From the NCBI GenBank assembly GCA_021807595.1, contig JAKBCS010000019.1, positions 4,792 to 50,175 on the forward strand: 45,384 nt of DNA. Reading direction: 5' to 3'. The position numbers and the translations under genes are program-made. Below are positions 1-8,876 of this stretch, piece after piece. Under the pieces are notes generated by a model. The model made no database searches. It was given only the letters and a program-made list of their open reading frames with translations, and was not told the origin of the DNA. This DNA comes from Planctomycetota bacterium (GTDB lineage Bacteria > Planctomycetota > Planctomycetia > Gemmatales > Gemmataceae). Numbering within the stretch: the first letter of the stretch is position 1; each line of letters begins with the position of its first letter.

Positions 1-99
1 AACCGAGAGCGGTTGAGTGCAGACCCGCGAATCCATAGAATTACTCCGATCTCATGCTATTTCGTTCTGCAAACACCTCGGTGGAAAGGTTCCGGCGCG

Positions 100-852
100 A
101 TGATCCGGGTCGAGAACGTGATGCGCTGTTTCACCGCGCCGGGAGGGCGGGAAGTGCGGGCCGTGGACGGCATTTCGTTTCACGTCGCGCCCGGTGAAGT
201 GTTTGGCCTACTCGGTCCCAACGGAGCGGGCAAAACCACGACGCTGCGTATCATTCTTGGATTGCTGAGGCCCACCTCCGGGCAAGCGAGCATCGGCGGC
301 TATGGCGTCGCGGAGTCGCCCAATGAGGTGAAACGACAAGTCGGCATCGTTTCCGCCGGCGCGGCCCTCTATCAACATCTCACTGTCCGCGAGATGTTGC
401 TATTCTGCGCCGATCTGTACCGCACGCCGCCGAGCCAAGCCGGAGAAGAACTCGAACGCCTGTCGCGCCTTATCGGATTTAAGGACTATATCGACCGCCG
501 TTGTGGCACGCTTAGCACCGGCCAGCGCCAGCGCGTCCATTTGGCCCGCGCCCTCATCCATCGTCCGCCGGTGCTGCTGCTCGACGAACCGACATCGGGG
601 CTGGACGTTCTCGGCAGCCAGGTCGTCGCCGAGTTTATCGCCCTGGCGCGCTCCGAAGGCAGGGCCGTGCTGCTGACCACGCATCAACTCGATGAGGCCG
701 AACGCCTGTGCGATCGCTTCGGCCTGCTACATCGAGGAAGGCTGGTTCGCACCGGCACGCTGGCCGAGCTGCGCCAGATCAGCGGCTGCAATTCGCTCGT
801 CGAAATGTTCCTGAAACTCGCCGCTTCCGTGGACGAGCAGGCGATCGGGTGA
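100..852 (+). CDS. ABC transporter ATP-binding protein (NatA-like)
   Basis: Cytoplasmic ATPase subunit of an ABC-2/NatAB-type exporter; it hydrolyses ATP to drive the membrane partner encoded immediately downstream. The 250-residue protein shows Walker A GPNGAGKT (residues 39-46), signature LSTGQRQR, Walker B VLLLDEPTSGLD and the switch histidine in LLTTHQLDEAE. I chose the ATG at 100 because GGAAAGG lies just upstream and the protein begins directly with the ATPase fold; a TTG at 13 would add 29 residues with no domain character. Its stop overlaps the GTG of the permease gene (GTGA at 849-852), so the two are probably translationally coupled. The substrate is not visible; sodium or drug export would be a guess from the family. 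Confidence 0.93.
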   Translation: MIRVENVMRCFTAPGGREVRAVDGISFHVAPGEVFGLLGPNGAGKTTTLRIILGLLRPTSGQASIGGYGVAESPNEVKRQVGIVSAGAALYQHLTVREMLLFCADLYRTPPSQAGEELERLSRLIGFKDYIDRRCGTLSTGQRQRVHLARALIHRPPVLLLDEPTSGLDVLGSQVVAEFIALARSEGRAVLLTTHQLDEAERLCDRFGLLHRGRLVRTGTLAELRQISGCNSLVEMFLKLAASVDEQAIG

Positions 853-2225
853 ACGAAGAATCCAATGCCTTGAGGGATGTGGAAGAGATGGAAACGACCA
901 CACCTCGTCGCACGGCCGCCGCTGCCCCCTCGTGGCTGGGCATGGTGCGCCGGTTGACGCGCAAGGAACTCAACGAGATTCTGCGCGATCGGCGAACCGT
1001 GCTTACTTTGGTATTGATGCCTCTGTTGTTGTATCCGTTATTGGGAGTCGCCTTTCGGGCGTTCTTGTTCGGCGGCCCGACGCCCTCGACGGCGATGGTT
1101 TATCGTTTAGGCGTGCGCCCCGATGTCGAGGGCAAGGCCATAAAATTCTATGTGGAACAAGGGCAGTTGGCGATTCAGGAGCGCCAGCCATCGACGACGA
1201 GCCACGAGCCAGCCCTCCACCAACGTCCCGCGCCCGAACTGCAAATAATGGAGTCAGACGATCTCGAAAGCGATGTACTGTCCGAGCGCATTGATGTCGG
1301 CATTCGCGTCCACGGCTCGATTCCCTTCGATCCGTATCGACTGGATCGAGAGTTGAAGATCGATTGGCAAGTGCTGTACCGCGAAGACTCGGCGTTCGGC
1401 GCGGAGGCGGTGCGCTATCTGGAGGAGGTCTGCGCCGCGGCCAACGCTCGCTATCTCTTTGTGGGTCTGCGGGCGCGGGGCGTGCGGCAGCGCGAGATGC
1501 CCGTGCTGATGTGGCCTATCGTTTTGCGCGATCCGCACGCCCGCAAGGCGACGCTGCTGCCGGTCCTGGTGCCGTTGATTTTGATTCTGATGACCATCAC
1601 CGGTGCGGTGTATCCGGCCATCGACGTGACGGCCGGCGAGCGCGAGCGCGGCACGTTGGAGATTCTTGTCGCCGCCCCCGTGCCGCGCCTGGCCGTGCTG
1701 TTCGCCAAGTATCTCGCCGTCCTCTTCGTGGCCATGCTGACGGCGCTGGTCAATCTCGGCAGCATGGCGCTGACGCTGTACCTCAGCGGCATCGCCGACA
1801 AGCTACTCGGTCCCGACGCCCTGTCGCCTCTGGTCTTGGTGCAAGTGCTGGCGTTGTTGCTGTTGTTCGCTGGGTTCTTTTCGGCGGTGCTGTTGACGTT
1901 AACCAGCTTCGCGCGCAGCTTCAAAGAAGCGCAGTCGTATCTGGTGCCGCTCATGTTGTTGGCGTTGATGCCCGGTGTCCTCAGCCTGATTCCCGGCCTT
2001 CATTTGAGAGGTATTCTATCCGTTGTACCGCTCCTCAACGTCGCGCTGCTAACGCGAGATCTCCTGGAAGGCAACGTCCATCTCTTCGGCGCGCTGGTGG
2101 TCGTCGGATCGACGTTGGTTTACGCAGCCTTGGCGCTGACCTTGGCGGCGCGCATCTTCGGTGCCGAGGCCGTGTTGTACAATCAATCTGGCGGCTGGCG
2201 CGATCTGTTGCGACGACGCAGATAA
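849..2225 (+). CDS. ABC-2 type transporter permease (NatB-like)
   Basis: Membrane subunit that pairs with the ATPase upstream. After a basic N-terminal stretch there is one membrane segment (LTLVLMPLLLYPLLGVAF), a long external domain of about 200 residues, the motif TAGERERGTLEILVAAPVPR typical of NatB-like ABC-2 permeases, and then about five more hydrophobic segments to the C-terminus. The GTG at 849 overlaps the ATPase stop by 4 bp; an in-frame ATG at 888, preceded by GAGGG and GGAAGAG, is an equally credible start and would shorten the protein by 13 residues. The family is clear, the substrate unknown. Confidence 0.9.
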   Translation: MNEESNALRDVEEMETTTPRRTAAAAPSWLGMVRRLTRKELNEILRDRRTVLTLVLMPLLLYPLLGVAFRAFLFGGPTPSTAMVYRLGVRPDVEGKAIKFYVEQGQLAIQERQPSTTSHEPALHQRPAPELQIMESDDLESDVLSERIDVGIRVHGSIPFDPYRLDRELKIDWQVLYREDSAFGAEAVRYLEEVCAAANARYLFVGLRARGVRQREMPVLMWPIVLRDPHARKATLLPVLVPLILILMTITGAVYPAIDVTAGERERGTLEILVAAPVPRLAVLFAKYLAVLFVAMLTALVNLGSMALTLYLSGIADKLLGPDALSPLVLVQVLALLLLFAGFFSAVLLTLTSFARSFKEAQSYLVPLMLLALMPGVLSLIPGLHLRGILSVVPLLNVALLTRDLLEGNVHLFGALVVVGSTLVYAALALTLAARIFGAEAVLYNQSGGWRDLLRRRR

Positions 2226-2231
2226 GCATCG

Positions 2232-2423
2232 ATGTCCAGGCGAATCCGATCCGTCGCGGCATACGACTTCAAATCGCTGGTCGATTTTCGCCTCGATCTG
2301 GCCAAGTACAATGGTCTCATCGGTTCGATCGGTTCGAGCAAATCGACCCTTCTCCACTTCTTTGACTTTCTCGCTCCGCAGATGCGCGGCGAGCTTTCGA
2401 ACCGGCTGCAAGCACGCGGCTAA
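2232..2423 (+). pseudogene. Remnant of an AAA/RecF-like ATPase N-terminus
   Basis: A 63-codon reading frame resembling the first 60 residues of the AAA/SMC-like ATPases that begin with a short FKSL.DF strand, followed by a P-loop and a helix. Here the P-loop reads IGSIGSSKST, where the family has IGPNGSGKS: the proline-asparagine and the second P-loop glycine are replaced, so ATP binding is unlikely. The frame stops at 2423 with no Walker B or other domain in the following sequence. It begins 6 bp after the permease stop. It is best read as the truncated, decaying start of a former gene; expression as a small peptide cannot be excluded. Confidence 0.45.
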
Positions 2424-2532
2424 CCCAATGAACGCCTTCGCTGCCGGCGTTTCCGATCCAACGTTCAAAGCGGCAATTACGAGAAACGGCGGCGAGATAC
2501 TCGATCCCGATTGGTAAGCGTGAAATCGGGTG

Positions 2533-2568
2533 TAAAAACGAGCAACGGGGAGGCGAAGCTCCCCGTTG
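2533..2568 (-). terminator. Rho-independent terminator after the lipoprotein pair
   Basis: A perfect 10-bp stem (2543-2552 with 2559-2568) with a 6-base loop. On the minus strand it is followed by CTCGTTTTTA. It lies 25 bp beyond the stop of the minus-strand gene ending at 2593 and would end that two-gene transcript. Confidence 0.65.
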
Positions 2569-2592
2569 TCGTCCCCCACCCTTACGTTCGCA

Positions 2593-2862
2593 TCATGGCC
2601 GAACCGGACTGGCGTTGGCGGCCATCGCCGGTCGATTGCCGGCGTCGTAATCCAACTCGCGGGCCAATGCCTGAGCGATGTCGCCGGCATTCTTTTCATT
2701 CACCAGATCGGCGCTCACTGTGGGCGGCTGCGGAGGCGCGTCTTCCAGACGCACGGGCGGCAGTTGGCGCACTTCTTTTTCAACGGACGTTCCCGTGCCG
2801 AGGCAGCCCGCTTCCATCGCGGTTGCGGCCAACATCAGCAACAAACAAGCTCTCCGCATCAT
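2593..2862 (-). CDS. Small putative lipoprotein
   Basis: An 89-residue protein with a lipoprotein-type leader: MMRR, a short hydrophobic stretch, then AMEAGC with the putative lipidated cysteine at about residue 20. The mature part is hydrophilic and proline-rich at first (QLPPVRLEDAPPQPP), with no domain I recognise. Its start overlaps the stop of the preceding gene (ATGA, 2859-2862), so the two are co-translated. The lipobox lacks the usual leucine at -3, so lipidation is likely but not certain. Function unknown; cell-envelope location is inferred from the leader. Confidence 0.6.
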   Translation of the reverse strand: MMRRACLLLMLAATAMEAGCLGTGTSVEKEVRQLPPVRLEDAPPQPPTVSADLVNEKNAGDIAQALARELDYDAGNRPAMAANASPVRP

Positions 2863-3434
2863 GGATTCTTCCCCCCCATGTTCGCGCCGTTGAGGATCGC
2901 TTGCTCGCTTCGATCCGTACCTGCCCCGATACCCGACGCCCCTTCGCCGGATAGGGGACGGCGGCGCGGCGACGCCGTCGTCTCTTCCCCTTCGCGGGCC
3001 AATACTCCGCCGGCGCTCTCGCTGGGAACGACCCCCGACCGCGGCGCGGGCAACGGCAGGCGCGCGGTCTGAAGGCGAAAGATTTCATTGGCCCGTTCTT
3101 GTAATTGGTAGGCTCGATTTCTCAGCTCTTCATCGCCGGTCTCATCGGCAATGAATTGCAGACGATCGCAGACTTCCATCCGCCGCAGAAGCGCGTTTTG
3201 ATAGCGCAATTGCAGCGCGTGCGTCGACTCGACCGCGACCGAAGCCGCTTTGTCCTCGACGGACTTGGCGTCGGCTTTGGCTTGTGGGCGAGGTTTCTCG
3301 CCGAAGAGACTCGACAACAAACCCTTCGGGGCGGGCGCTTTGCCTCGGTAGTCCTCGCCCCGCGTTGATGCAACGGCAACCCCCAACCCCGCGATCAGGG
3401 CCGCCGTCATTCCCATGAACCTCGTTCCGCGCAT
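2859..3434 (-). CDS. Secreted protein of unknown function
   Basis: A 191-residue protein starting MRGTRFMGMTAALIAGLGVAV, a typical signal peptide with likely cleavage near ASTRGED. The mature part has a basic linker, a probable helical segment (about residues 75-130, rich in Leu, Arg and Glu) and a disordered tail with Gly, Ser and Pro. The ATG at 3434 is preceded by a very strong ribosome site (GGGAGGGGGAG), which decides it over the longer open frame reaching 3587. It overlaps the next gene by 4 bp. No family recognised; the pair is probably an envelope module. Confidence 0.65.
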   Translation of the reverse strand: MRGTRFMGMTAALIAGLGVAVASTRGEDYRGKAPAPKGLLSSLFGEKPRPQAKADAKSVEDKAASVAVESTHALQLRYQNALLRRMEVCDRLQFIADETGDEELRNRAYQLQERANEIFRLQTARLPLPAPRSGVVPSESAGGVLAREGEETTASPRRRPLSGEGASGIGAGTDRSEQAILNGANMGGKNP

Positions 3435-3586
3435 GGCTCCCCCTCCCGGCACATTCCGGATGGCCGAGCCGCCCCCCAGCGGCTTGGCCTTTGTCTTTTC
3501 TTTGCGAGCAATGAGAGGGCGGGGATATGCCAAAAAAAACCCGGCGTGTAAAGAGCAATTTTCGCCTCGGCGGACGGGACATTCCA

Positions 3587-4687
3587 TCAGAACGGGATGC
3601 GATACTTCGCCACGGCATCAACGTCGAGAACTAATCCCAATCCCGCACTCGACGGCGGGACCAGTCTCCCTTGTTCGACGCGAGGCGGATTGGTGAAAAG
3701 AGGATAAAGCCACGGCATGTATTCGACGCTGGCAACATGCGGGAGACCGCACGCCAAGTGGACGCCGACCTCCGGCAAGAGATGCGGCGACAGCGGAAGG
3801 TGATGCGCCTCCGCCAGCGCTGCCGTCTTCAGCCAGCCGGTGAGACCGCCGAGCCGGGTCACATCCGGCTGGACCACGGCCAAGGCATCGCGCTCCAGAT
3901 ACGAACGAAACTCGTCGAGTCCGAACAGCATCTCGCCGGCGGCGATGGGGATTTCCAACTTCGACGCCAAGCGCGCATGTCCGGCAATATCTTCGCAGCT
4001 GATCGGCTCCTCGAACCAGTCGGCCCCAATCTCTTCTTCGAAGAAATGCCCCATCGCCAACGCCGTGCCGTAGTCGTAGCGCTCGTTCGCATCGACGCCG
4101 AGCCACACCTCGTCGCCCAGCGCTTCGCGGATGCGCGTCAACCGATCCGCGTCCGCTTCGGGATCGGCTCCGACCTTGACCTTAATGCCCATCATGCCCT
4201 GGTCGAGATAGGGACGCGAGGCATCGATAATTTCTTCGGGACTCATCCACAGCCAAGCCGTGTCGGAGCCGTAGACCGGAGCCGACTCGCGCGCGCCGCC
4301 TAGCAATTTGTACAGCGGCAATCCCGCCGCCTTGCCTTTGAGATCCCATAGGGCGAGGTCCATCGCCGAGTACGCCTGCTGAACCAGCCCCCGCCGACCG
4401 ATCGTCTGCAAACGCCAATAAACCTTGGCGGCAAGACGTTCGTGATCCAAGGCGTTCTCGCCCACGAGTAGCGGCGTGAGATCGTCTTCGGCCAGAGCCA
4501 ACAGCGCACGACCGCTGCCTTGCAAGGCATAGGCAAAACCGAGTCCCGTCAATCCCGTCTCGGTGTGGATGTGGGCCAGCAGAACCACGATATGGTTGAG
4601 CCGTCCCGCCGCCGCTTCCGAAGGCGCGGCGCGAGGCCGAGACAGGGGAACGTGTAACAATTCGTTGACAATTCGTGTGATACGCAT
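3587..4687 (-). CDS. Mandelate racemase/muconate lactonizing enzyme family protein
   Basis: Enolase-superfamily enzyme of 366 residues, the normal length. The N-terminal capping domain (about 1-125) is followed by the barrel. Visible catalytic residues are the KxK pair (K169, K171) in GIKVKVG, the metal ligands D199 (GVDAN), E226/E227 (WFEEP) and E252 (AAGE), and the D275/H302 dyad (QPDVTRLGG and SPHLLPEVG). KxK plus His-Asp places it in the mandelate racemase subgroup, so it likely dehydrates or epimerises a sugar acid or related carboxylate in the cytoplasm. The exact substrate cannot be read from sequence, and the neighbours (permease, small protein) do not narrow it. Confidence 0.9.
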   Translation of the reverse strand: MRITRIVNELLHVPLSRPRAAPSEAAAGRLNHIVVLLAHIHTETGLTGLGFAYALQGSGRALLALAEDDLTPLLVGENALDHERLAAKVYWRLQTIGRRGLVQQAYSAMDLALWDLKGKAAGLPLYKLLGGARESAPVYGSDTAWLWMSPEEIIDASRPYLDQGMMGIKVKVGADPEADADRLTRIREALGDEVWLGVDANERYDYGTALAMGHFFEEEIGADWFEEPISCEDIAGHARLASKLEIPIAAGEMLFGLDEFRSYLERDALAVVQPDVTRLGGLTGWLKTAALAEAHHLPLSPHLLPEVGVHLACGLPHVASVEYMPWLYPLFTNPPRVEQGRLVPPSSAGLGLVLDVDAVAKYRIPF

Positions 4688-4734
4688 GGAAAACTTCTTC
4701 TCGTACTGTGAGATTCGCCCAGTTCTTCAGTTTT

Positions 4735-5052
4735 TCAAGCTCTCCGTTGAAACTCTGCGATGATGTCGCCGATTGGCGTCGCTTGACACAACTCGATTTG
4801 TTCTTGCATTTCTTTCAGCCGATGTTCGTTCTTCTCACAGGGCGAAATCCTCGAATACTGAACTTGGAGGACTCTTGCCCATGCTGCCCGGACATCTTCT
4901 GCTGCTGCCGACACGTCCGAATCACTCTTGCCTCGCTGAAGCGTGCGTAACAACTCGATCTCTCGCCGGGCAAGATATTTGAGCTTCTTCTGGTGGTTAG
5001 CGACATAGCTGGTCATGTAATGTTGGCCATAATGGCTTCGATGTCTCATCAT
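4735..5052 (-). CDS. Small hypothetical protein
   Basis: A 105-residue, charged, mostly helical protein with no signal peptide; an alternative start at residue 13 (MTSYVANHQ) is possible. Two cysteines are present (SPCEKNE and LCQATP). The middle, from KKLKYLARREIELLRTLQ to the end, looks amphipathic and may form a coiled coil. It lies between the enolase-family gene and the amino-acid permease, all on the minus strand, with a 79-bp gap to the permease. I do not recognise the family. It has base composition like its neighbours but no strong ribosome site, so coding status is moderate. Confidence 0.45.
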   Translation of the reverse strand: MMRHRSHYGQHYMTSYVANHQKKLKYLARREIELLRTLQRGKSDSDVSAAAEDVRAAWARVLQVQYSRISPCEKNEHRLKEMQEQIELCQATPIGDIIAEFQRRA

Positions 5053-5131
5053 CTGCTAACGAAGGGCGGTCTATCTGCCGTGACTTCCGGCAGATAACCG
5101 TGTCCAAGCCGGCGACGGGCACGATCGACAC

Positions 5132-7093
5132 TCACTTCTTATCGTGAATCTGTTCGCGCGAAGGCTGGATTGCCTCCGAGTCGGGCTCGAGGGCATGTTT
5201 CGCCTTCACGTCCTCCGCAGTGCCGAAATCGAACGCGGGGATCAAACCGCTCAGCCGTTGGCCGACGACGCTGCGCCACATGCCGTAACCGAAATAAATC
5301 ATCAAGCCGACGATCAGCCAGACGACCAAACGAATCCAAGTATACAAGGGTAAAAACAACATCATAATGAGATTGACGACGATGCCGAGCGGTGCAAACA
5401 CGAAGAGGAACGGCGTGCGGAAGGGGCGTGCGGCGTGGGGTCGGCGGATGCGTAGCAGCAGCACGGCGGCGCAGACGATGACGAAGGCCATCAGTGTGCC
5501 GATGTTGACCATCTCTTCCAGGTCGTTGATGGGCGTGAAGGCGGCGACCAATGAGATGAGTACGCCGGTCAAGATGGTCGAGCGATGCGGCGTGCGGAAG
5601 CGTGGATGAATGGCCGCGAAGATACTTGGCGGCAACAGGCAGTCGCGCGCCATGGCTAAGAAGATCCTCGCTTGACTGAGGAATGTAATCATCAACACGC
5701 TGGTCATTCCCGCCAGCGCGCCGATGGAGATGAGCAGAGCGGCCCCACGGAGGAACCCAGCGTTGGCCGCTCCGGCTGCCTTCTGACGAAACGCTGCCGC
5801 CACGGCCGCTTCAGAACTGATCTCCGGATACGGCATCATGCCGGTGATGACGGCGGCGACACCGATGTAGAGAAGCGTACACAACACCAGCGAGGCGAGG
5901 ATGGCGATGGGTACGTCGCGCTGCGGTTTCATCGCTTCCTCGGCCTGCGTCGAGATGGCATCGAAGCCGATGTAGGCGAAGAAGACGATGGACGCGCCGA
6001 AGACGATGCCGGCCAAGCCGTAGGGCATGAACGGCGAACGAACGGCGTCGTCGATGGACTCCAACTTTCGGTTGAGACCCATCAAGCCCAGAATGCCCCA
6101 CTTTTCGGTCGCCTTTTCGGGAGCTTTCTCGTTCGCGCGCCGAATGACCCCTTCGACGAGAATCTTGTCTTTCTCGCTTTGCGGCAGCTTCGCGGAATAC
6201 TTGTTCGCGGCATCGCGCGCCATGGTTTCCGCCATCTCCGCCGAGTGTTTCCCCTCAGCCAGCATCCGCTCGGCCAACGACTTGGTGCGGGAGAGCTTAT
6301 AAGTCGCCAACGCTTGCTCGGCGATCCGATCGATTCGCTCCTTGTCCGCTCCCGTTCGACCTTCGTACTTTGCCTGGGCGGTTACCACATCCTTGGCGCA
6401 AGCGGGGATCAACAATTCCTCCGGCATCACCCGATCCGCAACGGGCACATCGGTCCAGTTGCTTGTACTCACGAAGCCGATGCCCGCGGCGAGGACGAAC
6501 AGCACTACGCCGAGCTTGACGGCGACGAGGACGGCGTTGGTCGTGGCGCTCTCGCGGATGCCGACGACGAGGATCGCCGTTACCGTCAGGGTGATGAGCA
6601 GAGCCGGCAAGTTGAGCCAGGCTCCGGGAGTCGTAAAAGGATCGGAACACAGAAAGGCGGGGACGTGCAACCCGAAAAAGAGCAGAAACTCGTTGAGATA
6701 TTTCGACCACGAAGCGGCGACGCACGCGCAGGCCATGGCATATTCGAGAATTAGATCCCAGCCGATGATCCAAGCGAACAGTTCGCCGAGCGTGGCGTAG
6801 GCATAGGTGTAGGCGCTGCCGGCCACCGGTGCCATCGACGCGAACTCGGCGTAGCACAGAGCCGCGAACAGGCAACCGACTCCCGCCACCACGAACGACA
6901 ACACCACCGCCGGCCCGGCGTCCTGCGCCGCGACGCGCCCGGTCATCACGAAAATACCCGCGCCGATAATCGCGCCGACTCCCAGCGCCGTCAACGAAAT
7001 CGGCCCCAGGACACGATGCAGACGATTCTCGCCTTTGACCTCGGCTTGCAGGATCTCCAGCGACTTGGTAGCGAACAGTTGTTTCCAAAACAT
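5132..7093 (-). CDS. APC-family amino acid permease with a central insert
   Basis: Inner-membrane amino-acid transporter. The start of the transport domain shows the family signature GVGAIIGAGIFVMTG (residues 38-52), and the middle shows FFAYIGFDAISTQAEE and KPQRDVP, as in CAT/YfnA-type members of the APC superfamily. The 653-residue length is well above the usual 450-500 because residues about 222-350 form a charged, Lys/Glu/Ala-rich helical insert between the membrane segments flanking NWTDVP and the FFAYIGFD helix. A clear ribosome site (GAGAGGG) precedes the ATG. The substrate, perhaps a cationic or branched amino acid, is not determined. Confidence 0.92.
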   Translation of the reverse strand: MFWKQLFATKSLEILQAEVKGENRLHRVLGPISLTALGVGAIIGAGIFVMTGRVAAQDAGPAVVLSFVVAGVGCLFAALCYAEFASMAPVAGSAYTYAYATLGELFAWIIGWDLILEYAMACACVAASWSKYLNEFLLFFGLHVPAFLCSDPFTTPGAWLNLPALLITLTVTAILVVGIRESATTNAVLVAVKLGVVLFVLAAGIGFVSTSNWTDVPVADRVMPEELLIPACAKDVVTAQAKYEGRTGADKERIDRIAEQALATYKLSRTKSLAERMLAEGKHSAEMAETMARDAANKYSAKLPQSEKDKILVEGVIRRANEKAPEKATEKWGILGLMGLNRKLESIDDAVRSPFMPYGLAGIVFGASIVFFAYIGFDAISTQAEEAMKPQRDVPIAILASLVLCTLLYIGVAAVITGMMPYPEISSEAAVAAAFRQKAAGAANAGFLRGAALLISIGALAGMTSVLMITFLSQARIFLAMARDCLLPPSIFAAIHPRFRTPHRSTILTGVLISLVAAFTPINDLEEMVNIGTLMAFVIVCAAVLLLRIRRPHAARPFRTPFLFVFAPLGIVVNLIMMLFLPLYTWIRLVVWLIVGLMIYFGYGMWRSVVGQRLSGLIPAFDFGTAEDVKAKHALEPDSEAIQPSREQIHDKK

Positions 7094-7160
7094 GGATTCC
7101 CTCTCGGTTTGACCGTTTCGGCGAACGGGAGTGCTGACGCGACCCCGCGCGCCGAAATGG

Positions 7161-7607
7161 TCAAACTTCCCTCGTATCGAGGATCAGAGTCACCGGCCCG
7201 TCGTTGACCAGTTCCACTTGCATCATCGCCCCGAAGCGGCCGGTACGCACCGGCAGCCCGAGAGAGCGGAGCGTATCGACGAACGCCTCATACAACGGCA
7301 CAGCAACGTTCGGCGGCGCGGCGTCGATAAAGCTCGGACGCCGCCCTTTGCGACAATCGCCGTACAGCGTGAACTGACTGACGACCAGCACCGCGCCGCC
7401 AACGTCGGCCACGCTCAAATTCATCTTGCCGGCCTCATCGTTGAAGATACGCAATCCTGCCGTTTTTTCCGCCAGCCAACGCACTTCCTCGGTCGAGTCT
7501 TGCGGCGCGATGCCGATCAGCACGAGTAAACCGCGCTCAATCTGCCCGACCATTTCACCGTCCACGACGACGGCAGCTCGACGAACACGTTGCAGCACGG
7601 CGCGCAT
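7161..7607 (-). CDS. dtd: D-aminoacyl-tRNA deacylase
   Basis: Cytoplasmic editing enzyme that releases D-amino acids (and glycine from tRNA-Ala) from mischarged tRNA. The 148-residue length is typical. Diagnostic motifs are MRAVLQRV at the N-terminus, [17 protein letters not shown] in the middle (the SQFTL nucleophile-region motif) and [11 protein letters not shown] near the end, which holds the Gly-cisPro motif. It is encoded on the minus strand upstream of the amino-acid permease, separated by 67 bp. Nothing unusual is seen. Confidence 0.97.
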   Translation of the reverse strand: MRAVLQRVRRAAVVVDGEMVGQIERGLLVLIGIAPQDSTEEVRWLAEKTAGLRIFNDEAGKMNLSVADVGGAVLVVSQFTLYGDCRKGRRPSFIDAAPPNVAVPLYEAFVDTLRSLGLPVRTGRFGAMMQVELVNDGPVTLILDTREV

Positions 7608-7725
7608 GGCGGCTCCTTCGACCGATGAGAACGATGATTTTATAGTGAAGAATCCTCTTGACGGAATGGCCCGATTGCATCACGCTAACAAGAATCATCC
7701 TCGTGGCCCCCCTTGGGAGAGATCG

Positions 7726-7986
7726 ATGGCGGACTTCACCCCGTATCAGCAAAAAGTCATCAAGCGCTACTACGACAATAACGACATCCTTCATTTGCAG
7801 CGTTTGGGCGAACTTGTCAGCGAATTGTATTTGAGTACGGGCAAGAAACGACAGAGCGTGTGGACGCAGGCCATCGGAGCCATGCAGAAGCTCGGCGTCC
7901 CGCAGTCGCGCATCGATCATCTGCGCGAGCAAGACAAGCCCGAACTGGTGGCGGAACTGGTCAAGGAACTCGATGCCGCCAAATAG
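7726..7986 (+). CDS. Small conserved-looking protein
   Basis: An 86-residue helical, charged protein beginning MADFTPYQQKVIKRYYDN. The ATG at 7726 has GGGAGA six bases upstream, which favours it over the longer open frame. Its content (KRYYDNND, ELVSELYLSTGKKRQ, VPQSRIDHLREQDKPELVAELVKEL) suggests a compact all-helical cytoplasmic protein. I do not know a named family for it. It is convergent with the oxidoreductase gene, with 10 bp between the two stops. Confidence 0.75.
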   Translation: MADFTPYQQKVIKRYYDNNDILHLQRLGELVSELYLSTGKKRQSVWTQAIGAMQKLGVPQSRIDHLREQDKPELVAELVKELDAAK

Positions 7987-7996
7987 CGGTTTCGCA

Positions 7997-8779
7997 TTAG
8001 CCGATCTCTTCCTCCACCAAGCGGCGTGCGAACGACGCGCCCAGAATCGTTCCCATTTTGCGTCCGCCGGTGGCCAACCAGGTACGGCCGGCGACTCTCT
8101 CGAAAAAGGGACCGCCCTTCGTGTACGGACGGCGGCCCCACAGACGCACGCTCGGTTCGCTCAGTCCCATCCTCTCCGCCCGACGCAACGACAGACGCTC
8201 GTGTTCCTCGGTGTAATCGCGCTCCGCCGTGCCGTCGCTGAAGTACGTCGTTCCCGGAGCGCGGACGAATGCGATTGCCTGTCTACCGTCCTCGAAGCGC
8301 CGCGTTCGACCCGCCCGTTCGCCGGGATAGACGAAAGCTGCGCCCGCCTTGCCGATTACCTCCAGTCCAGGTAGGAATTGTGGGGACCAAACGCCGGCGG
8401 CGATATAGATCCAGCCTTCGTAGCGCCGGCCGCCCGCTTCGAGCCAGCCGTCGCCGACCGTCTCTACGCTTTGACGAATGGGCGACGGTTCGAGAATCAT
8501 CGAGGGGGGAACAAATAAATGAGAATCCCTGTTACCCTCGTCGCCTTCCAGCGAGAGCGCGCAGATGGGATAGAGTTGCTCCAACAAAGGCAGGGCGCGA
8601 TGATAGTGTCGATGGAGTTTGCGCCCCGCCCAGCTTTCTTTGAACAGACCGGCGGCGGCGGAAGAGGCGGCACCGCTTCGACTCGAATCGAACACGATGG
8701 CCTCTATGCCGCGCGCGCGCGCACAAGCGGCAGCCAGCGAACCGAACAAGCCACCGCCTACCACGAACAGGGAGGGCAT
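7997..8779 (-). CDS. FAD-dependent oxidoreductase (DAO-like)
   Basis: A 260-residue flavoprotein with an N-terminal dinucleotide-binding motif VVGGGLFGSLAAACAR (GxGxxG type, residues 5-20), an acidic strand end (VFDSS) and a C-terminal segment RTWLATGGRKMGTILGAS resembling the second FAD-contact region of the D-amino-acid oxidase/glycine oxidase fold. It is shorter than the usual 360-400 residues, so the substrate domain is reduced. The ATG at 8779 starts directly at the Rossmann strand with GAGG upstream; the open frame extends to 8911 but that part has no domain features. The oxidised substrate cannot be inferred. Confidence 0.75.
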   Translation of the reverse strand: MPSLFVVGGGLFGSLAAACARARGIEAIVFDSSRSGAASSAAAGLFKESWAGRKLHRHYHRALPLLEQLYPICALSLEGDEGNRDSHLFVPPSMILEPSPIRQSVETVGDGWLEAGGRRYEGWIYIAAGVWSPQFLPGLEVIGKAGAAFVYPGERAGRTRRFEDGRQAIAFVRAPGTTYFSDGTAERDYTEEHERLSLRRAERMGLSEPSVRLWGRRPYTKGGPFFERVAGRTWLATGGRKMGTILGASFARRLVEEEIG

Positions 8780-8876
8780 CTCCCAATCCTCACAATCCCC
8801 GTCGAGCCGCGATCGTCGGGAGCGTTCATTTTCGCGCCGGGCAAACGATCGCAGCTCGAGTTGGGTTCGATATTCC

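Noticed and set aside
13-99. Longer form of the NatA-like ATPase from a TTG start
   Set aside because: The added residues show no domain character and the ATG at 100 has a good ribosome site.
5672-6754. Long open frame (360 codons) on the plus strand
   Set aside because: It lies antisense to the amino-acid permease, has no recognisable protein text and reflects the GC-rich codon pattern of the real gene.
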